The notes below the pieces were generated by a model. The model was not told the origin of the DNA, searched no databases, and saw only the letters and a list, made by a program, of their open reading frames with translations. From the NCBI GenBank assembly GCA_016744795.1, contig JADGDR010000008.1, positions 1 to 64,000 on the forward strand: 64,000 nt of DNA, in the 5' to 3' direction. This document shows, piece by piece, positions 19,449 to 28,212 of this stretch. Each line of letters opens with the position of its first letter. The first letter of the stretch is position 1. This DNA is from Sulfurospirillum sp. Lineage in GTDB: Bacteria; Campylobacterota; Campylobacteria; Campylobacterales; Sulfurospirillaceae. The position numbers and the translations under genes were made by a program.

Positions 19449-20049
19449 TTATATTTTTTAATTTTACATACATCATAGCAGTCATAATTGCATCATTGAT
19501 AGCATCGTGTTTACCAAAAATTGGAAGTCCTAAGTCATTCATTATAGTGTCAAATCGTAAATCTATATGACCATCTGGTATAAATTTTATTTTTTTATCG
19601 TGATAGACTCCTGATACTTCTATTTGTTTATTTGGCAATTTGATTCCAAGATAGGGTTTTAGATATTTGTTTATCATATTTACATCAAATTCAAGGTAAT
19701 ATCCTACAAGAGTGTGAGATCCTATAAAGTGTAAAAACTTATCTAATGCTTCATTTAGCTCACTTCCATTTTGTAGGTCTATATTCCTTATTTGATGTAT
19801 TTTTATACTTTCTTCATTTATCTCTTTAGTAGGTTTCACAAAAATCTCAAATTTTTCAGAAGTAATTATCTTATTATCTTTTATTTTTACAGCTCCTATT
19901 GAAAGTATTTCATCAATTTTTGGATTTAACCCAGTAGTTTCTGTGTCATAAACTATATATTCATTTTCAGAAGGTTTATCAAATAAAAAAGAGTATTTTT
20001 CATCTTTAAGGTTTTTTTTATTGAAGTGTCTTAGTATTTTGTTAAACAT
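19438..20049 (-). CDS. DnaQ-like 3'-5' exonuclease
   Basis: The 203-residue protein has the DEDDh exonuclease motifs: DTETTG (Exo I, near residue 35), VGYYLEFD (Exo II) and KHDAINDA (Exo III). It resembles the proofreading epsilon subunit of DNA polymerase III but is linked to a transporter module, not to replication genes. It directly follows the CBS/DUF294 gene with a one-base overlap. This pairing with a DUF294 protein and a sodium:solute symporter recurs in other proteobacteria, so a role linked to that transport system, perhaps acting on a nucleotide, is plausible but unproven. Confidence 0.85.
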   Translation of the reverse strand: MFNKILRHFNKKNLKDEKYSFLFDKPSENEYIVYDTETTGLNPKIDEILSIGAVKIKDNKIITSEKFEIFVKPTKEINEESIKIHQIRNIDLQNGSELNEALDKFLHFIGSHTLVGYYLEFDVNMINKYLKPYLGIKLPNKQIEVSGVYHDKKIKFIPDGHIDLRFDTIMNDLGLPIFGKHDAINDAIMTAMMYVKLKNITKI

Positions 20050-21863
20050 TATTGAACCATATTAAGCTTAAAATGATGGGTTAAAAAATCCTTAAATTTA
20101 TTAATAATTTTAAAACTATCTTTTAAGAGTTCTAGTTCTAGTTGATTGAGATTTTTTATGTAAATTGTGTTGTCTGAATCCTCTTCATGCTCAAAATATC
20201 TTAACCTCTCTTGTAACCTAAGGTTTAATAGAGTATCAAAAGCCTCTTCTAATGCATCACAAAAACTGTTATCAATAACTTTTAGCTTTTTTAGTTCTCT
20301 CATACGACTATTTGTATTTGTTACATGTATACCATTTTCAAGTGCCATGCTTCTTATCCCTTGGACTATTGGGAAAATCCCACCTTTTTTTACATCAATA
20401 TGATTATTTTTAGAAATCAGGTTTGTAAACATGCCAATAGGAGTTTCAAAAAGTAGAGCAGCTTTTGCAAAGTTTGCCATAAATACGCTTCTATCTTTGA
20501 TTTTTTCAAAAATCATGTTTTTTAGTTCTGTAAGTAGTTCTTGGTTTCCTGCTACGCTCATAGCATCAAAAAATATGGCAAGATGCATATAATCATCACC
20601 ACTAGGAGCTTCAAGCCATCTGTCTATCTCTTTTTTGTAGGAATTTAAGTTTTTTCTCCAGTACTCATTTGAGACCATGATGTTACCCTCACATCTTGGA
20701 AATCCAAAATCTATAAGAGTTTTTGTAAACTCTTCCATATAAGCTTTGTATTGTTCAATATTCTCGCCATTCGCTATAATTAGTGCATTGTCTTGATCCG
20801 TTTTTAACATCTGCTCTTTTCTTCCCTCACTGCCCATAACAATAAGACAAGCTTTTTTACCTAGTTTTGTAGGGACAATCATTTCATAAAGTTTTTCATA
20901 CACTTTTTCATTTAGTTCAGATATAAGTTTAGCTATATATTCTACTTTAGTACCTTTGTCATGAAGTTTTTTTATGATATTGATAAAGTCTTGGCTAGCC
21001 AATTTTAACTCTTTAATTGAAGTTGCTTTTTTGATTTGAACTGCAACTAGGTAGGTGTGATTTGCAAAATAACTAAGTAGGTCTAATTGTTCTAATATTC
21101 CTATGACTCTATTTTCTTTTGTTACCACTATCCTTTTTATAGAATTTTTTGTAAATGACAAAAGTGCATTAAATAAAAAGTCATTGTGCTCGATTGTGAT
21201 GATTGGACTTAATGCAATAGGTCCAATAGGTCCAAATTTATCATAATTTCCATAAATTATATGTCGTCTTAATATACTATCAGTTACTATTCCAAGCTTT
21301 CCATCATTCGATACCAAAATACAGTTTGTTTTTAACTCTTCCATCTCTTTTAGAGCATTCATAATAGGTTTATTTGCTCCAACTATACATGGCTCATGTA
21401 GATATGAATCACTCACGCGGGCAATCATGAAACCAGACATTTGTGTTGAGTACTCTTTTTGTTTTGCTGATTGAATACGATTTGCTAAATCTTTAATGAA
21501 GTAATTTTTAAATTCTGTATTAGAGTCTAACAGAGATTTAAAATCTTTTTTTTTCATTTCAAAACAGATTAGTTCTTCAAGAACTGTAAAGGTGTCTTCA
21601 GTTTTATCATATATTAATGAGTCTGCATCAAAGGTATTAGAATTGTTGTAAACCTTTACCAATTTATCATTATGAAATTCCCCAACTTCACCTTTGATAA
21701 TCAGATATAAAAATTCTGATAAATTTTCTGGAGATATAAGAGTAGTACCTTTTTTATAATAAGCTATGTCCATAGAACCAACAGCTTTTCTTAGTTCTTT
21801 AGGACTTAGTAATTCGAAAGGATGAATTGATTTTAAAAATGATTCTTGGTCATGTAAGCTCAT
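20049..21863 (-). CDS. Cyclic-nucleotide-binding/CBS/DUF294 nucleotidyltransferase-like regulator
   Basis: The 604-residue soluble protein has three parts. A cyclic-nucleotide-binding-like beta barrel occupies residues 1-130, a pair of CBS domains about 150-270, and a DUF294 nucleotidyltransferase core related to GlnD has the signature GSEGRKEQMLKTDQDNAL near residue 345, followed by a helical C-terminal domain. The family is thought to transfer a nucleotide to, or sense nucleotides for, a partner protein, but the substrate is not established. It lies downstream of the symporter genes with a 100-bp gap that contains two stem-loops, and it is coupled to the exonuclease. I infer control of the transporter. 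Confidence 0.85.
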   Translation of the reverse strand: MSLHDQESFLKSIHPFELLSPKELRKAVGSMDIAYYKKGTTLISPENLSEFLYLIIKGEVGEFHNDKLVKVYNNSNTFDADSLIYDKTEDTFTVLEELICFEMKKKDFKSLLDSNTEFKNYFIKDLANRIQSAKQKEYSTQMSGFMIARVSDSYLHEPCIVGANKPIMNALKEMEELKTNCILVSNDGKLGIVTDSILRRHIIYGNYDKFGPIGPIALSPIITIEHNDFLFNALLSFTKNSIKRIVVTKENRVIGILEQLDLLSYFANHTYLVAVQIKKATSIKELKLASQDFINIIKKLHDKGTKVEYIAKLISELNEKVYEKLYEMIVPTKLGKKACLIVMGSEGRKEQMLKTDQDNALIIANGENIEQYKAYMEEFTKTLIDFGFPRCEGNIMVSNEYWRKNLNSYKKEIDRWLEAPSGDDYMHLAIFFDAMSVAGNQELLTELKNMIFEKIKDRSVFMANFAKAALLFETPIGMFTNLISKNNHIDVKKGGIFPIVQGIRSMALENGIHVTNTNSRMRELKKLKVIDNSFCDALEEAFDTLLNLRLQERLRYFEHEEDSDNTIYIKNLNQLELELLKDSFKIINKFKDFLTHHFKLNMVQ

Positions 21864-21880
21864 TTGTAACCTTTTACATG

Positions 21881-21923
21881 TAGTATTTTATTAATTTATC
21901 ACAAATAAGTTAATAAAATACTA
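21881..21923. repeat. Perfect 14-bp inverted repeat between symporter and DUF294 genes
   Basis: TAGTATTTTATTAA (21881-21894) and its exact complement (21910-21923) flank a 15-base loop. It lies just upstream of the DUF294 start and may be a processing site, attenuator or operator. Confidence 0.7.
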
Positions 21924-21931
21924 AAATAGGT

Positions 21932-21957
21932 AGACACACTGCTATTGCAATGTGTCT
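21932..21957 (-). terminator. Hairpin after the symporter gene
   Basis: AGACACA and TGTGTCT pair around a 12-base loop, starting seven bases after the symporter stop. No T-run follows directly, so it may protect the symporter mRNA or give partial termination before the DUF294 gene. Confidence 0.45.
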
Positions 21958-21963
21958 TGTAGA

Positions 21964-23847
21964 TTAATGTGTTGCTGCACCAGCTCCTCTAGGAATTCTG
22001 ATGTTCTCCACAAGATCTTGAATTTCTTGTGGAGGAGGAGGTGTAAATTTACATACAGTAATTGCCACAATAAAGTGCAATATCATACCAATAGTACCAA
22101 TACCAGTTGGAGCAATGCCCCATAGATAATCAGCTTTATCTCCACCCATAAATACAAAATAGATGATGTATACAAATGTAAATATTAGTCCACTAAGCAT
22201 ACCTGCAATCGCACCTTCTTTGTTCATTCTTTTATAGAAAATTCCTAAAATAATGACAGGGAAGAATGAAGCAGCTGCAAGACCAAATGCAAATGCAACA
22301 ACTTGTGCAACAAATCCTGGAGGGTGAATTCCTAAGTAACCAGCAACACAAATAGCAACTACAGCTGCTGCACGTGCACTTAGAAGCTCAGCTTTTTCAC
22401 TTAGTGTTGATTTTCCTGTTACAGAATCTTTCATAATGACATTACCTAAAAGGTCATGAGATATAGATGTTGAAATAACAAGAAGTAGACCAGCTGCTGT
22501 TGAAAGTGCTGCTGCTAAACCACCCGCGGCAATGATTGCAATAACCCAGTTAGGAAGACCAGCAATCTCTGGATTTGCCAAAACGATAATATCACGGTCA
22601 ATATAGAGCTCATTAATTATTTTTCCATTGGCTCTCATATCTTGGGCTGAGGCAGTATGAGATGGCATAGGGTTTGAAGTCATACGCTCTCCACTTGCAC
22701 CTTTTCCTTTGGTGTATTTAGGTTTACCTTTTGTACCTTTAAATGCTTTACCAGAAGCAAATTGAATTTTACCATCCCCATTTCTATCAGTCCAACCTAT
22801 AAGTCCTGATGCTTCCCAGTTTTTAAACCAAAAACCATTATTACCCTCAATTTGTCCATCAACAAATTTAGCATAATCAACATTTTGTAGATTTTTGATA
22901 AGGTTAATACGAGCGAATGAAGCAACTGCTGGAATTTGTGTATAAAGAATAGCAATAAACACTAAAGCCCAACCAGCTGAGATTCTTGCACCCTTAACAG
23001 TTGGTGTTGTAAAAAATCTAACGATAACATGAGGAAGACCAGCAGTACCAAGCATCAATGCAGTCGTAAGCATAAACACATTCCAAGTACCACCATGACT
23101 CACAGTATAAGCACCAAATCCAAGATCACTCATGGAAGTATCAAGCGCATGTAGCAAGTAAGCACCTGAGTCTATCATTTTTATACCATCATCGAATTGG
23201 AATGGAATAGTTCCACCAAAACCGATTTGTGGTAAAAATGTTTGTGTAACTTGAAGTGATAAGAAGATTGCAGGAACAGTAAATGCAAAAATCATAACAC
23301 AATACTGAGCAACTTGAGTATATGTAACACCTTTCATACCACCAAGAACAGCATATATAAAAACAATACCCATACCGATGTATATACCCATATTTACATC
23401 AACTTGTAAGAATCTTGAAAAAACAATACCAACACCTCTCATCTGTCCAGCAACATATGTAAACGAAATAAAGATTACACACACAACCGCAACAGTACGA
23501 GCAAAATCAGAGTAGTACCTGTCACCAACAAAATCAGGAACAGTAAATTTACCGAATTTTCTCAAGTATGGTGCTAAAAGCATTGCTAGAAGTACATAAC
23601 CACCTGTCCAACCCATTAAGTAAGCACCACCATCACTACCTTTAAGAGATACAATACCTGCGAGTGATATAAAAGAAGCAGCACTCATCCAATCAGCTCC
23701 AGTTGCCATACCGTTTAGAACAGGGTGAACGCCACCACCTGCAACATAAAATTCTTTAGTTGACCCAGCTCTTGCCCATATAGCAATACCAATATAAAGG
23801 GCAAACGATAGACCAACAAATAGATAAATTAAATTTTGTAATTCCAT
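21964..23847 (-). CDS. Sodium:solute symporter, VC_2705/ActP-like
   Basis: The 627-residue permease has the sodium:solute symporter fold, with GADWMSAASFISLAG in the early membrane segments and AAALSTAAGLLLVISTSISHDLL in the later Na-binding region. It belongs to the subfamily that pairs with a DUF4212 small subunit and is related to acetate permease ActP. A roughly 100-residue insert (about 330-430) between membrane segments contains DRNGDGKIQF, which fits a calcium-binding EF-hand loop and appears in this subfamily. It probably imports acetate or another short carboxylate with sodium. The small-subunit gene is 11 bp upstream and the DUF294 and exonuclease genes lie downstream. Confidence 0.9.
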   Translation of the reverse strand: MELQNLIYLFVGLSFALYIGIAIWARAGSTKEFYVAGGGVHPVLNGMATGADWMSAASFISLAGIVSLKGSDGGAYLMGWTGGYVLLAMLLAPYLRKFGKFTVPDFVGDRYYSDFARTVAVVCVIFISFTYVAGQMRGVGIVFSRFLQVDVNMGIYIGMGIVFIYAVLGGMKGVTYTQVAQYCVMIFAFTVPAIFLSLQVTQTFLPQIGFGGTIPFQFDDGIKMIDSGAYLLHALDTSMSDLGFGAYTVSHGGTWNVFMLTTALMLGTAGLPHVIVRFFTTPTVKGARISAGWALVFIAILYTQIPAVASFARINLIKNLQNVDYAKFVDGQIEGNNGFWFKNWEASGLIGWTDRNGDGKIQFASGKAFKGTKGKPKYTKGKGASGERMTSNPMPSHTASAQDMRANGKIINELYIDRDIIVLANPEIAGLPNWVIAIIAAGGLAAALSTAAGLLLVISTSISHDLLGNVIMKDSVTGKSTLSEKAELLSARAAAVVAICVAGYLGIHPPGFVAQVVAFAFGLAAASFFPVIILGIFYKRMNKEGAIAGMLSGLIFTFVYIIYFVFMGGDKADYLWGIAPTGIGTIGMILHFIVAITVCKFTPPPPQEIQDLVENIRIPRGAGAATH

Positions 23848-23858
23848 TTTATTTCCCT

Positions 23859-24113
23859 TTATTCGTGAATGTCATATTTTTCTTCTAAAGCTTCCATTTT
23901 TTTTGCATAAACAAAAATAAGAACCAAGAAAACATATATAGCACCTTGTTGTGCAAACCAAAACCCTAGTTTAAATCCTCCAAATGTGATAGCATTAAGT
24001 TCATCAATGAAGATAATTCCGCAGCCGTAAGAAACGACAAACCAGACAACTAATAGTTTAAGAATAAGTGATATATTCTCTTTCCAATAAGCCTCTGCAG
24101 CTTCTTTGTTCAT
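23859..24113 (-). CDS. DUF4212 small subunit of the sodium:solute symporter
   Basis: This small membrane protein (84 residues) begins MNKEAAEAYWKENI and has two hydrophobic segments (about residues 17-37 and 47-70), the second within GFKLGFWFAQQGAIYVFL. That is the pattern of the DUF4212 family, always found beside this class of symporter. I start at the ATG at 24113 because AAGGAG is well placed just before it (plus-strand 24119-24124); a TTG further upstream would add sixteen residues. It is the first gene of the module and lies 11 bp before the permease. Confidence 0.88.
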   Translation of the reverse strand: MNKEAAEAYWKENISLILKLLVVWFVVSYGCGIIFIDELNAITFGGFKLGFWFAQQGAIYVFLVLIFVYAKKMEALEEKYDIHE

Positions 24114-24456
24114 AAGGTCTCCTTTTTTATTTATGGTCTCCTTTAGTTTGAACAAGTCCAAACTAAATTCCTCTCACTAAAGCACAACCTTGCGGTCGCA
24201 GTTTATTTAGTATTTTGAACTAGAACAAGTCCAAACTCAATTTTCCTTACTAAAGCACAATTTTTAGGTCACAATTTCTTTAGTATTGTTACTATAGAAT
24301 TTCAAAATAGCATTAGCATAGCAAAGAGAATTTTTATTTAAAAAGTGGTTAAAAAGTATTTTGTTGTGTAGAAACGAAACAAATCGATATTTTTATGGTG
24401 TTTCATATTTACCCAATATGGTTTTATAGTATAATAAAGAAAAAATTAGGAATAAA
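24114..24456. promoter_or_regulatory. 343-bp divergent regulatory region
   Basis: This gap separates the symporter operon from the small plus-strand gene at 24457. It holds a 73-bp tandem repeat (24150-24295) next to the symporter genes and, at 24430-24435, a TATAAT box that suits the rightward gene. No further gene is visible. Confidence 0.6.
24150..24295. repeat. Imperfect 73-bp tandem duplication upstream of the symporter operon
   Basis: Unit 1 (24150-24222) and unit 2 (24223-24295) both read GAACAAGTCCAAACT, then ACTAAAGCACAA, then end in TTTAGTATT. Within each unit ACTAAA and TTTAGT form an inverted pair about 24 bases apart. Duplicated binding sites for an activator or repressor are the likely meaning. 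Confidence 0.75.
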
Positions 24457-24711
24457 ATGAATTTAATAATAGAAAACTTTTTAGCAAATGTAAATTCTCT
24501 GCATCAACTACAAGCAAAAAATCTACCTGATGAAGTGCTAGAAGAGATGATGAAAATGGAAGCAAACGAATTGTATAAATTATGCACACAGTTTATAGTT
24601 TTACAACACAATGTACCAAGTGAAGATAAAATGATAACTATGGATGAAGATGAGTTACTCACTTTAGTTGATGAATATGCTAAAGATTTACTAAAACGTT
24701 TCCGAGGGTAG
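24457..24711 (+). CDS. Small acidic hypothetical protein
   Basis: The 84-residue protein is acidic and predicted to be mostly helical (LPDEVLEEMMKMEANELYKL). It has no membrane segment, signal peptide or cysteine pair that suggests a function, and I do not recognise its family. A ribosome-binding AGGA lies nine bases before the ATG and a TATAAT box at 24430-24435, so it looks expressed. Its last 21 bases overlap the end of the convergent esterase gene. Confidence 0.7.
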   Translation: MNLIIENFLANVNSLHQLQAKNLPDEVLEEMMKMEANELYKLCTQFIVLQHNVPSEDKMITMDEDELLTLVDEYAKDLLKRFRG

Positions 24712-25329
24712 ATATGTGGTGGTTATAAGGTTTGCAAGAGAGTTTGCCAATATCTTATAGCCTCTCCCATTTGGGTGAATTTCATCTATTTTTAGGTAGT
24801 CGTCATTAAGTATAGTTTCAAGTGCACTATCTTCTAACGGAACATTAAGTTCATTGGCTATATCAAAATAAATTTGAGCAGTGGACCTTGATAAAATCTC
24901 CATCGTAGGTACTCCTACGAGAACTACATGTATATTTTTTTTACGAGCTAGTTCTATCATTTGTTTGATATTTTCTTTCGCTTTTTTTAAACTTTTATGT
25001 CTTATTATGTCATTTCCACCATGACAGATGATAAGAATTTGTGGTTTATATTTTTCAAGTAATCCAGGAAGTCGTCTTAGACCTTCGCTAGTCGTTTCTC
25101 CATTTATTCCGGCATTTATTACATTTGTTTGGAGTAGTTTTGCGAGTTGAGATGGATAATTTTTTTTTGTCTCAACATTGTAACCATATGTGATACTATC
25201 ACCAAATGCAAGTACTTTTGTATCTAATGGTAACATAATAGCTCCATCGAACTCTTCATCAGAGTTATCAAAAAAGTTAAATGCAAAAATGACAATAATG
25301 GCTAAAAAGAGTAGTTTTACTATATTCAT
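24691..25329 (-). CDS. SGNH/GDSL hydrolase (TesA-like arylesterase)
   Basis: The protein has 212 residues. An N-terminal hydrophobic segment (residues 3-20) suggests a signal anchor. The SGNH blocks are all present: FGDSITYG (nucleophile Ser, near residue 43), INGETT, GGNDII and the catalytic dyad DEIHPNGRGY near residue 190. These match the lysophospholipase L1/arylesterase TesA type, which hydrolyses ester or thioester bonds of lipids in the periplasm. It is a single gene between a convergent small gene and a divergent permease gene. Confidence 0.88.
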   Translation of the reverse strand: MNIVKLLFLAIIVIFAFNFFDNSDEEFDGAIMLPLDTKVLAFGDSITYGYNVETKKNYPSQLAKLLQTNVINAGINGETTSEGLRRLPGLLEKYKPQILIICHGGNDIIRHKSLKKAKENIKQMIELARKKNIHVVLVGVPTMEILSRSTAQIYFDIANELNVPLEDSALETILNDDYLKIDEIHPNGRGYKILANSLANLITTTYLPSETF

Positions 25330-25359
25330 AGTACAATTATAGCAAAAAAAAGTGAGTTT

Positions 25360-26289
25360 ATGATTAAAAAAAATGTTGATTGGGTAGCAGTAGGTATTTT
25401 AATTATTGCTATGATGGTGTGGGCTAGTTCATTCATAGCTCTAAAGTCTGCTATAGGGCCTATTGGTCCTATGAGTGTAATTTTTGGACGTATGTTTATA
25501 GCAAGTTTATGTTTTTTATATTTTATAAAAGGTTTTTTAAAATTAAAATTTACAAAAGATGATATAAAATATATATCTTTAATGGCTGCTTTTGAGCCTT
25601 GCATGTATTTTATCTTTGAAGCAAAAGCCTTACAATATACAACAGCAGGACAAGCAGGTATGATAACATCTATGATGCCTCTTATAACTGCTATTGGCGC
25701 AGGTATATTTTTAAAAGAGCTAATTTCTAAAAAGCTTATTTTTGGTTCACTTATCGCTGTAAGTGGTGCAGTTTGGTTGAGCTTGTCTTCTAGTGGTAAC
25801 CAAAGTGCAAGTGACCCTCTTTTAGGTAATACACTAGAATTTTTAGCAATGTTTTGTGCAGCAGGATATACAATTTCGTTACGTCATTTAAGTAAAAAGT
25901 TTTCAGCACTATTTTTAACTGCAATTCAAGCTTTTATTGGTTGTCTTTTCTTTTTACCTTTTGCTTTGTGGGAGTACAATACAATGGTTATGGACTTCAA
26001 CCAAGAAGCATTTCTTTGGGTAGCTTATTTAGGAGTTGTGGTAACTCTTGGTGGTTATGGTTTATTTAACTATGCAGTTGGAAGAGTTGAAGCGAGTAAG
26101 GCAAGTATGTTTGTAAATCTAATACCAGTATTTACTCTTTTGTTAGCTTTTTTAATTCTTGGAGAGAAGTTAACTTATATAGAGATGGTTGCATCTATTG
26201 TTATACTCTCAGGAGTATTTATAACTCAAATACCAACTGAGAGAATAAAACAGGCTCATATTAGACGAAAAGCACGCAAGCAGAGGTAG
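25360..26289 (+). CDS. EamA/DMT family permease
   Basis: This 309-residue membrane protein shows ten hydrophobic segments arranged as two EamA repeats, the first opening with MMVWASSFIALKSAIGPIGP and the second with LEFLAMFCAAGYTISLRH. It ends in a basic tail (RRKARKQR) in the cytoplasm. Family members export amino acids, purines or other metabolites; the substrate cannot be told. The final 29 bases overlap the convergent lutC gene. Confidence 0.85.
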   Translation: MIKKNVDWVAVGILIIAMMVWASSFIALKSAIGPIGPMSVIFGRMFIASLCFLYFIKGFLKLKFTKDDIKYISLMAAFEPCMYFIFEAKALQYTTAGQAGMITSMMPLITAIGAGIFLKELISKKLIFGSLIAVSGAVWLSLSSSGNQSASDPLLGNTLEFLAMFCAAGYTISLRHLSKKFSALFLTAIQAFIGCLFFLPFALWEYNTMVMDFNQEAFLWVAYLGVVVTLGGYGLFNYAVGRVEASKASMFVNLIPVFTLLLAFLILGEKLTYIEMVASIVILSGVFITQIPTERIKQAHIRRKARKQR

Positions 26290-26842
26290 GACCATGAGCT
26301 CCTATGACCAAAGACTGTTCAATATCAGCAGTCTTTGATGGACCACTGATAAAGGTTCCGTAACCGGCTTGATTGAATTCGATGCGCTCATAAGCTTCGT
26401 GCATGGTATCAACTATATTGTTTTTATTTACAATTATAAGTAATTGAGTAGCTAAAAAGTACAAAGCACGATGACGATTGTTAGAGTTTTTAACCCATAC
26501 AGCTCCATTTTCAGCAACCCCAAATTCAGCTTCAATAATAGCCAAATCTACATTTTCTAAAGCGTGTGGAGTATTTGGTTTGTTCGCATCTCTATTTGTA
26601 CATGTAATCTCTTTACATGTAGAGACTATAATTTCTAAATTTGAGTAGTTTTTTCTTACAAATTCATCTATATTCCCATCTTCTAGCCAAACTGCATTGC
26701 CGCCAACAGATGCTAATGATGTTTTAAACTTTTCATTTTTATCTTTATATATTGCATGAGCTATATTAGTTTGAGGTAACTCTATAGTGGAAGAGGGTAT
26801 ATTTTTTTTGATATTGTTTAAAATTGATTCTCTTGAAGTCAT
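26261..26842 (-). CDS. lutC: Lactate utilization protein C (LUD domain)
   Basis: This 193-residue LUD-domain protein contains NAVWLEDG, AEFGVAENGAVWV and the C-terminal GPSKTADIEQSLVIGAHGP, all typical of LutC/YkgG. LutA, LutB and LutC form a cytoplasmic complex that oxidises L-lactate to pyruvate. The start codon touches the lutB stop, so the three genes are coupled in the order A-B-C. Confidence 0.93.
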   Translation of the reverse strand: MTSRESILNNIKKNIPSSTIELPQTNIAHAIYKDKNEKFKTSLASVGGNAVWLEDGNIDEFVRKNYSNLEIIVSTCKEITCTNRDANKPNTPHALENVDLAIIEAEFGVAENGAVWVKNSNNRHRALYFLATQLLIIVNKNNIVDTMHEAYERIEFNQAGYGTFISGPSKTADIEQSLVIGAHGPTSACVLFV

Positions 26843-28212
26843 TACTTTTTTTCCTCTCTTTGTTTATACAATTCTTTAAAACTCTTTTGTGGAAACTTTG
26901 GTAATTCTCTTTTTTTGCCCCAAATATTTACTTTTGAATAGAGGATATTTCTTGGTAGTTTTGGTACAATTAATCTTGCCATTTTTCCACTAAAATCAAA
27001 TAATGATGGATGTTTCATAACCCAAGTGGCTACTTTTAAAATCGCATATTTTTTTGTTCCTAAGAGTCCTCTTTTTACTACATTTTGTCTATGTTTATAG
27101 AGTTGATTGTGTAGGTCTATTTTTACAGGACATACATTAGAACAAGAGGCACATAAAGTACAAGCAAAAGGTAGGGTTTTGTTTGCTTTTAAATCTTTAC
27201 TCGCTCCTAATGTTGAGCCAATTGGACCAGGTATGGTATACCCATAACTATGCCCACCACTTCTTCTGTATACAGGACAGGTGTTAATGCAAGCCCCACA
27301 TCTAATACAGTGAAGTGATTGTTTAAAATCTTCATTTTGAAGTATATTAGAACGACCATTGTCTACTATGATTATGTGCATTTCTCCATGTTCAATTGGA
27401 GCATGAAAATGTGAAGTATATGAAGTTATAGCTTGACCTGTTGCACTTCTAGCAAGTAGCCTTGTGAAAATTGATAGGTCTTCTAACCTAGGGATTATTT
27501 TTTCTATTCCCATACTAGCAATGTGTAATTTAGCTAAACTTACTCCTAAATCAGCATTTCCCTCATTAGTACAAACAACAATACCACCAGTTTGGGCAAT
27601 ACCAAAGTTCACACCAGTTAAAGCTGCATCAGCATTTAAAAATTTTTTTCTTAAATGATTTCTTGCAGCCCTCGTTAAATAAGTTGGATCACAGTTTCCT
27701 TTTTGTGTTTTTAAAAATTTTTCAAATGTTTTACCAACATCTTCTTTTTTGAGATGAATGGCAGGAAGAACTATGTGAGAGGGTGGTTCATTTCTAAGTT
27801 GCACTATGCGTTCACCTAAATCTGTGTCGATGACTTTTATCCCATTTTTTTCAAGATAAGGATTTAGATGACACTCTTCTGTTAGCATGGATTTACTTTT
27901 AACTAGTTTTTTTGCCCCACGGTTAAGTAAAAGTTTTAAAACTATCTCATTATGTTCCTCAGCATCTTTTGCCCAGTGTACATGTAAACCTTTTTGTTGA
28001 GCATTTTTTTCAAACTCTTCAAGATAAAAATCTAGTTTGTTAATAGTATGAGTTTTTATCTGCTTTGCAATTTCTCTTAAGTCTTCCCACTCGTCTAAGC
28101 CATGAACCGCTAAGTCTCTTTTTTTTCTTACAAACCATATTGCTTTATCGTGCCATTTCATTCTCTCATTATTTGCTACAAATTTTTTAGCAAGTTGTGG
28201 ATGTCCCATCAC
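26842..28212 (-). CDS. lutB: Lactate utilization iron-sulfur protein LutB
   Basis: LutB has 456 residues with an N-terminal LUD domain (about 60-290, including the GGIVVCTNEGNADL strand) and a ferredoxin-like domain. The latter has two [4Fe-4S] motifs, CIRCGACINTCPVYRR near residue 305 and CTLCASCSNVCPVKID near residue 355, followed by the DUF3390-type C-terminal tail. It carries electrons within the L-lactate oxidation complex. The start overlaps the lutA stop by 4 bp. Confidence 0.95.
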   Translation of the reverse strand: MMGHPQLAKKFVANNERMKWHDKAIWFVRKKRDLAVHGLDEWEDLREIAKQIKTHTINKLDFYLEEFEKNAQQKGLHVHWAKDAEEHNEIVLKLLLNRGAKKLVKSKSMLTEECHLNPYLEKNGIKVIDTDLGERIVQLRNEPPSHIVLPAIHLKKEDVGKTFEKFLKTQKGNCDPTYLTRAARNHLRKKFLNADAALTGVNFGIAQTGGIVVCTNEGNADLGVSLAKLHIASMGIEKIIPRLEDLSIFTRLLARSATGQAITSYTSHFHAPIEHGEMHIIIVDNGRSNILQNEDFKQSLHCIRCGACINTCPVYRRSGGHSYGYTIPGPIGSTLGASKDLKANKTLPFACTLCASCSNVCPVKIDLHNQLYKHRQNVVKRGLLGTKKYAILKVATWVMKHPSLFDFSGKMARLIVPKLPRNILYSKVNIWGKKRELPKFPQKSFKELYKQREEKK

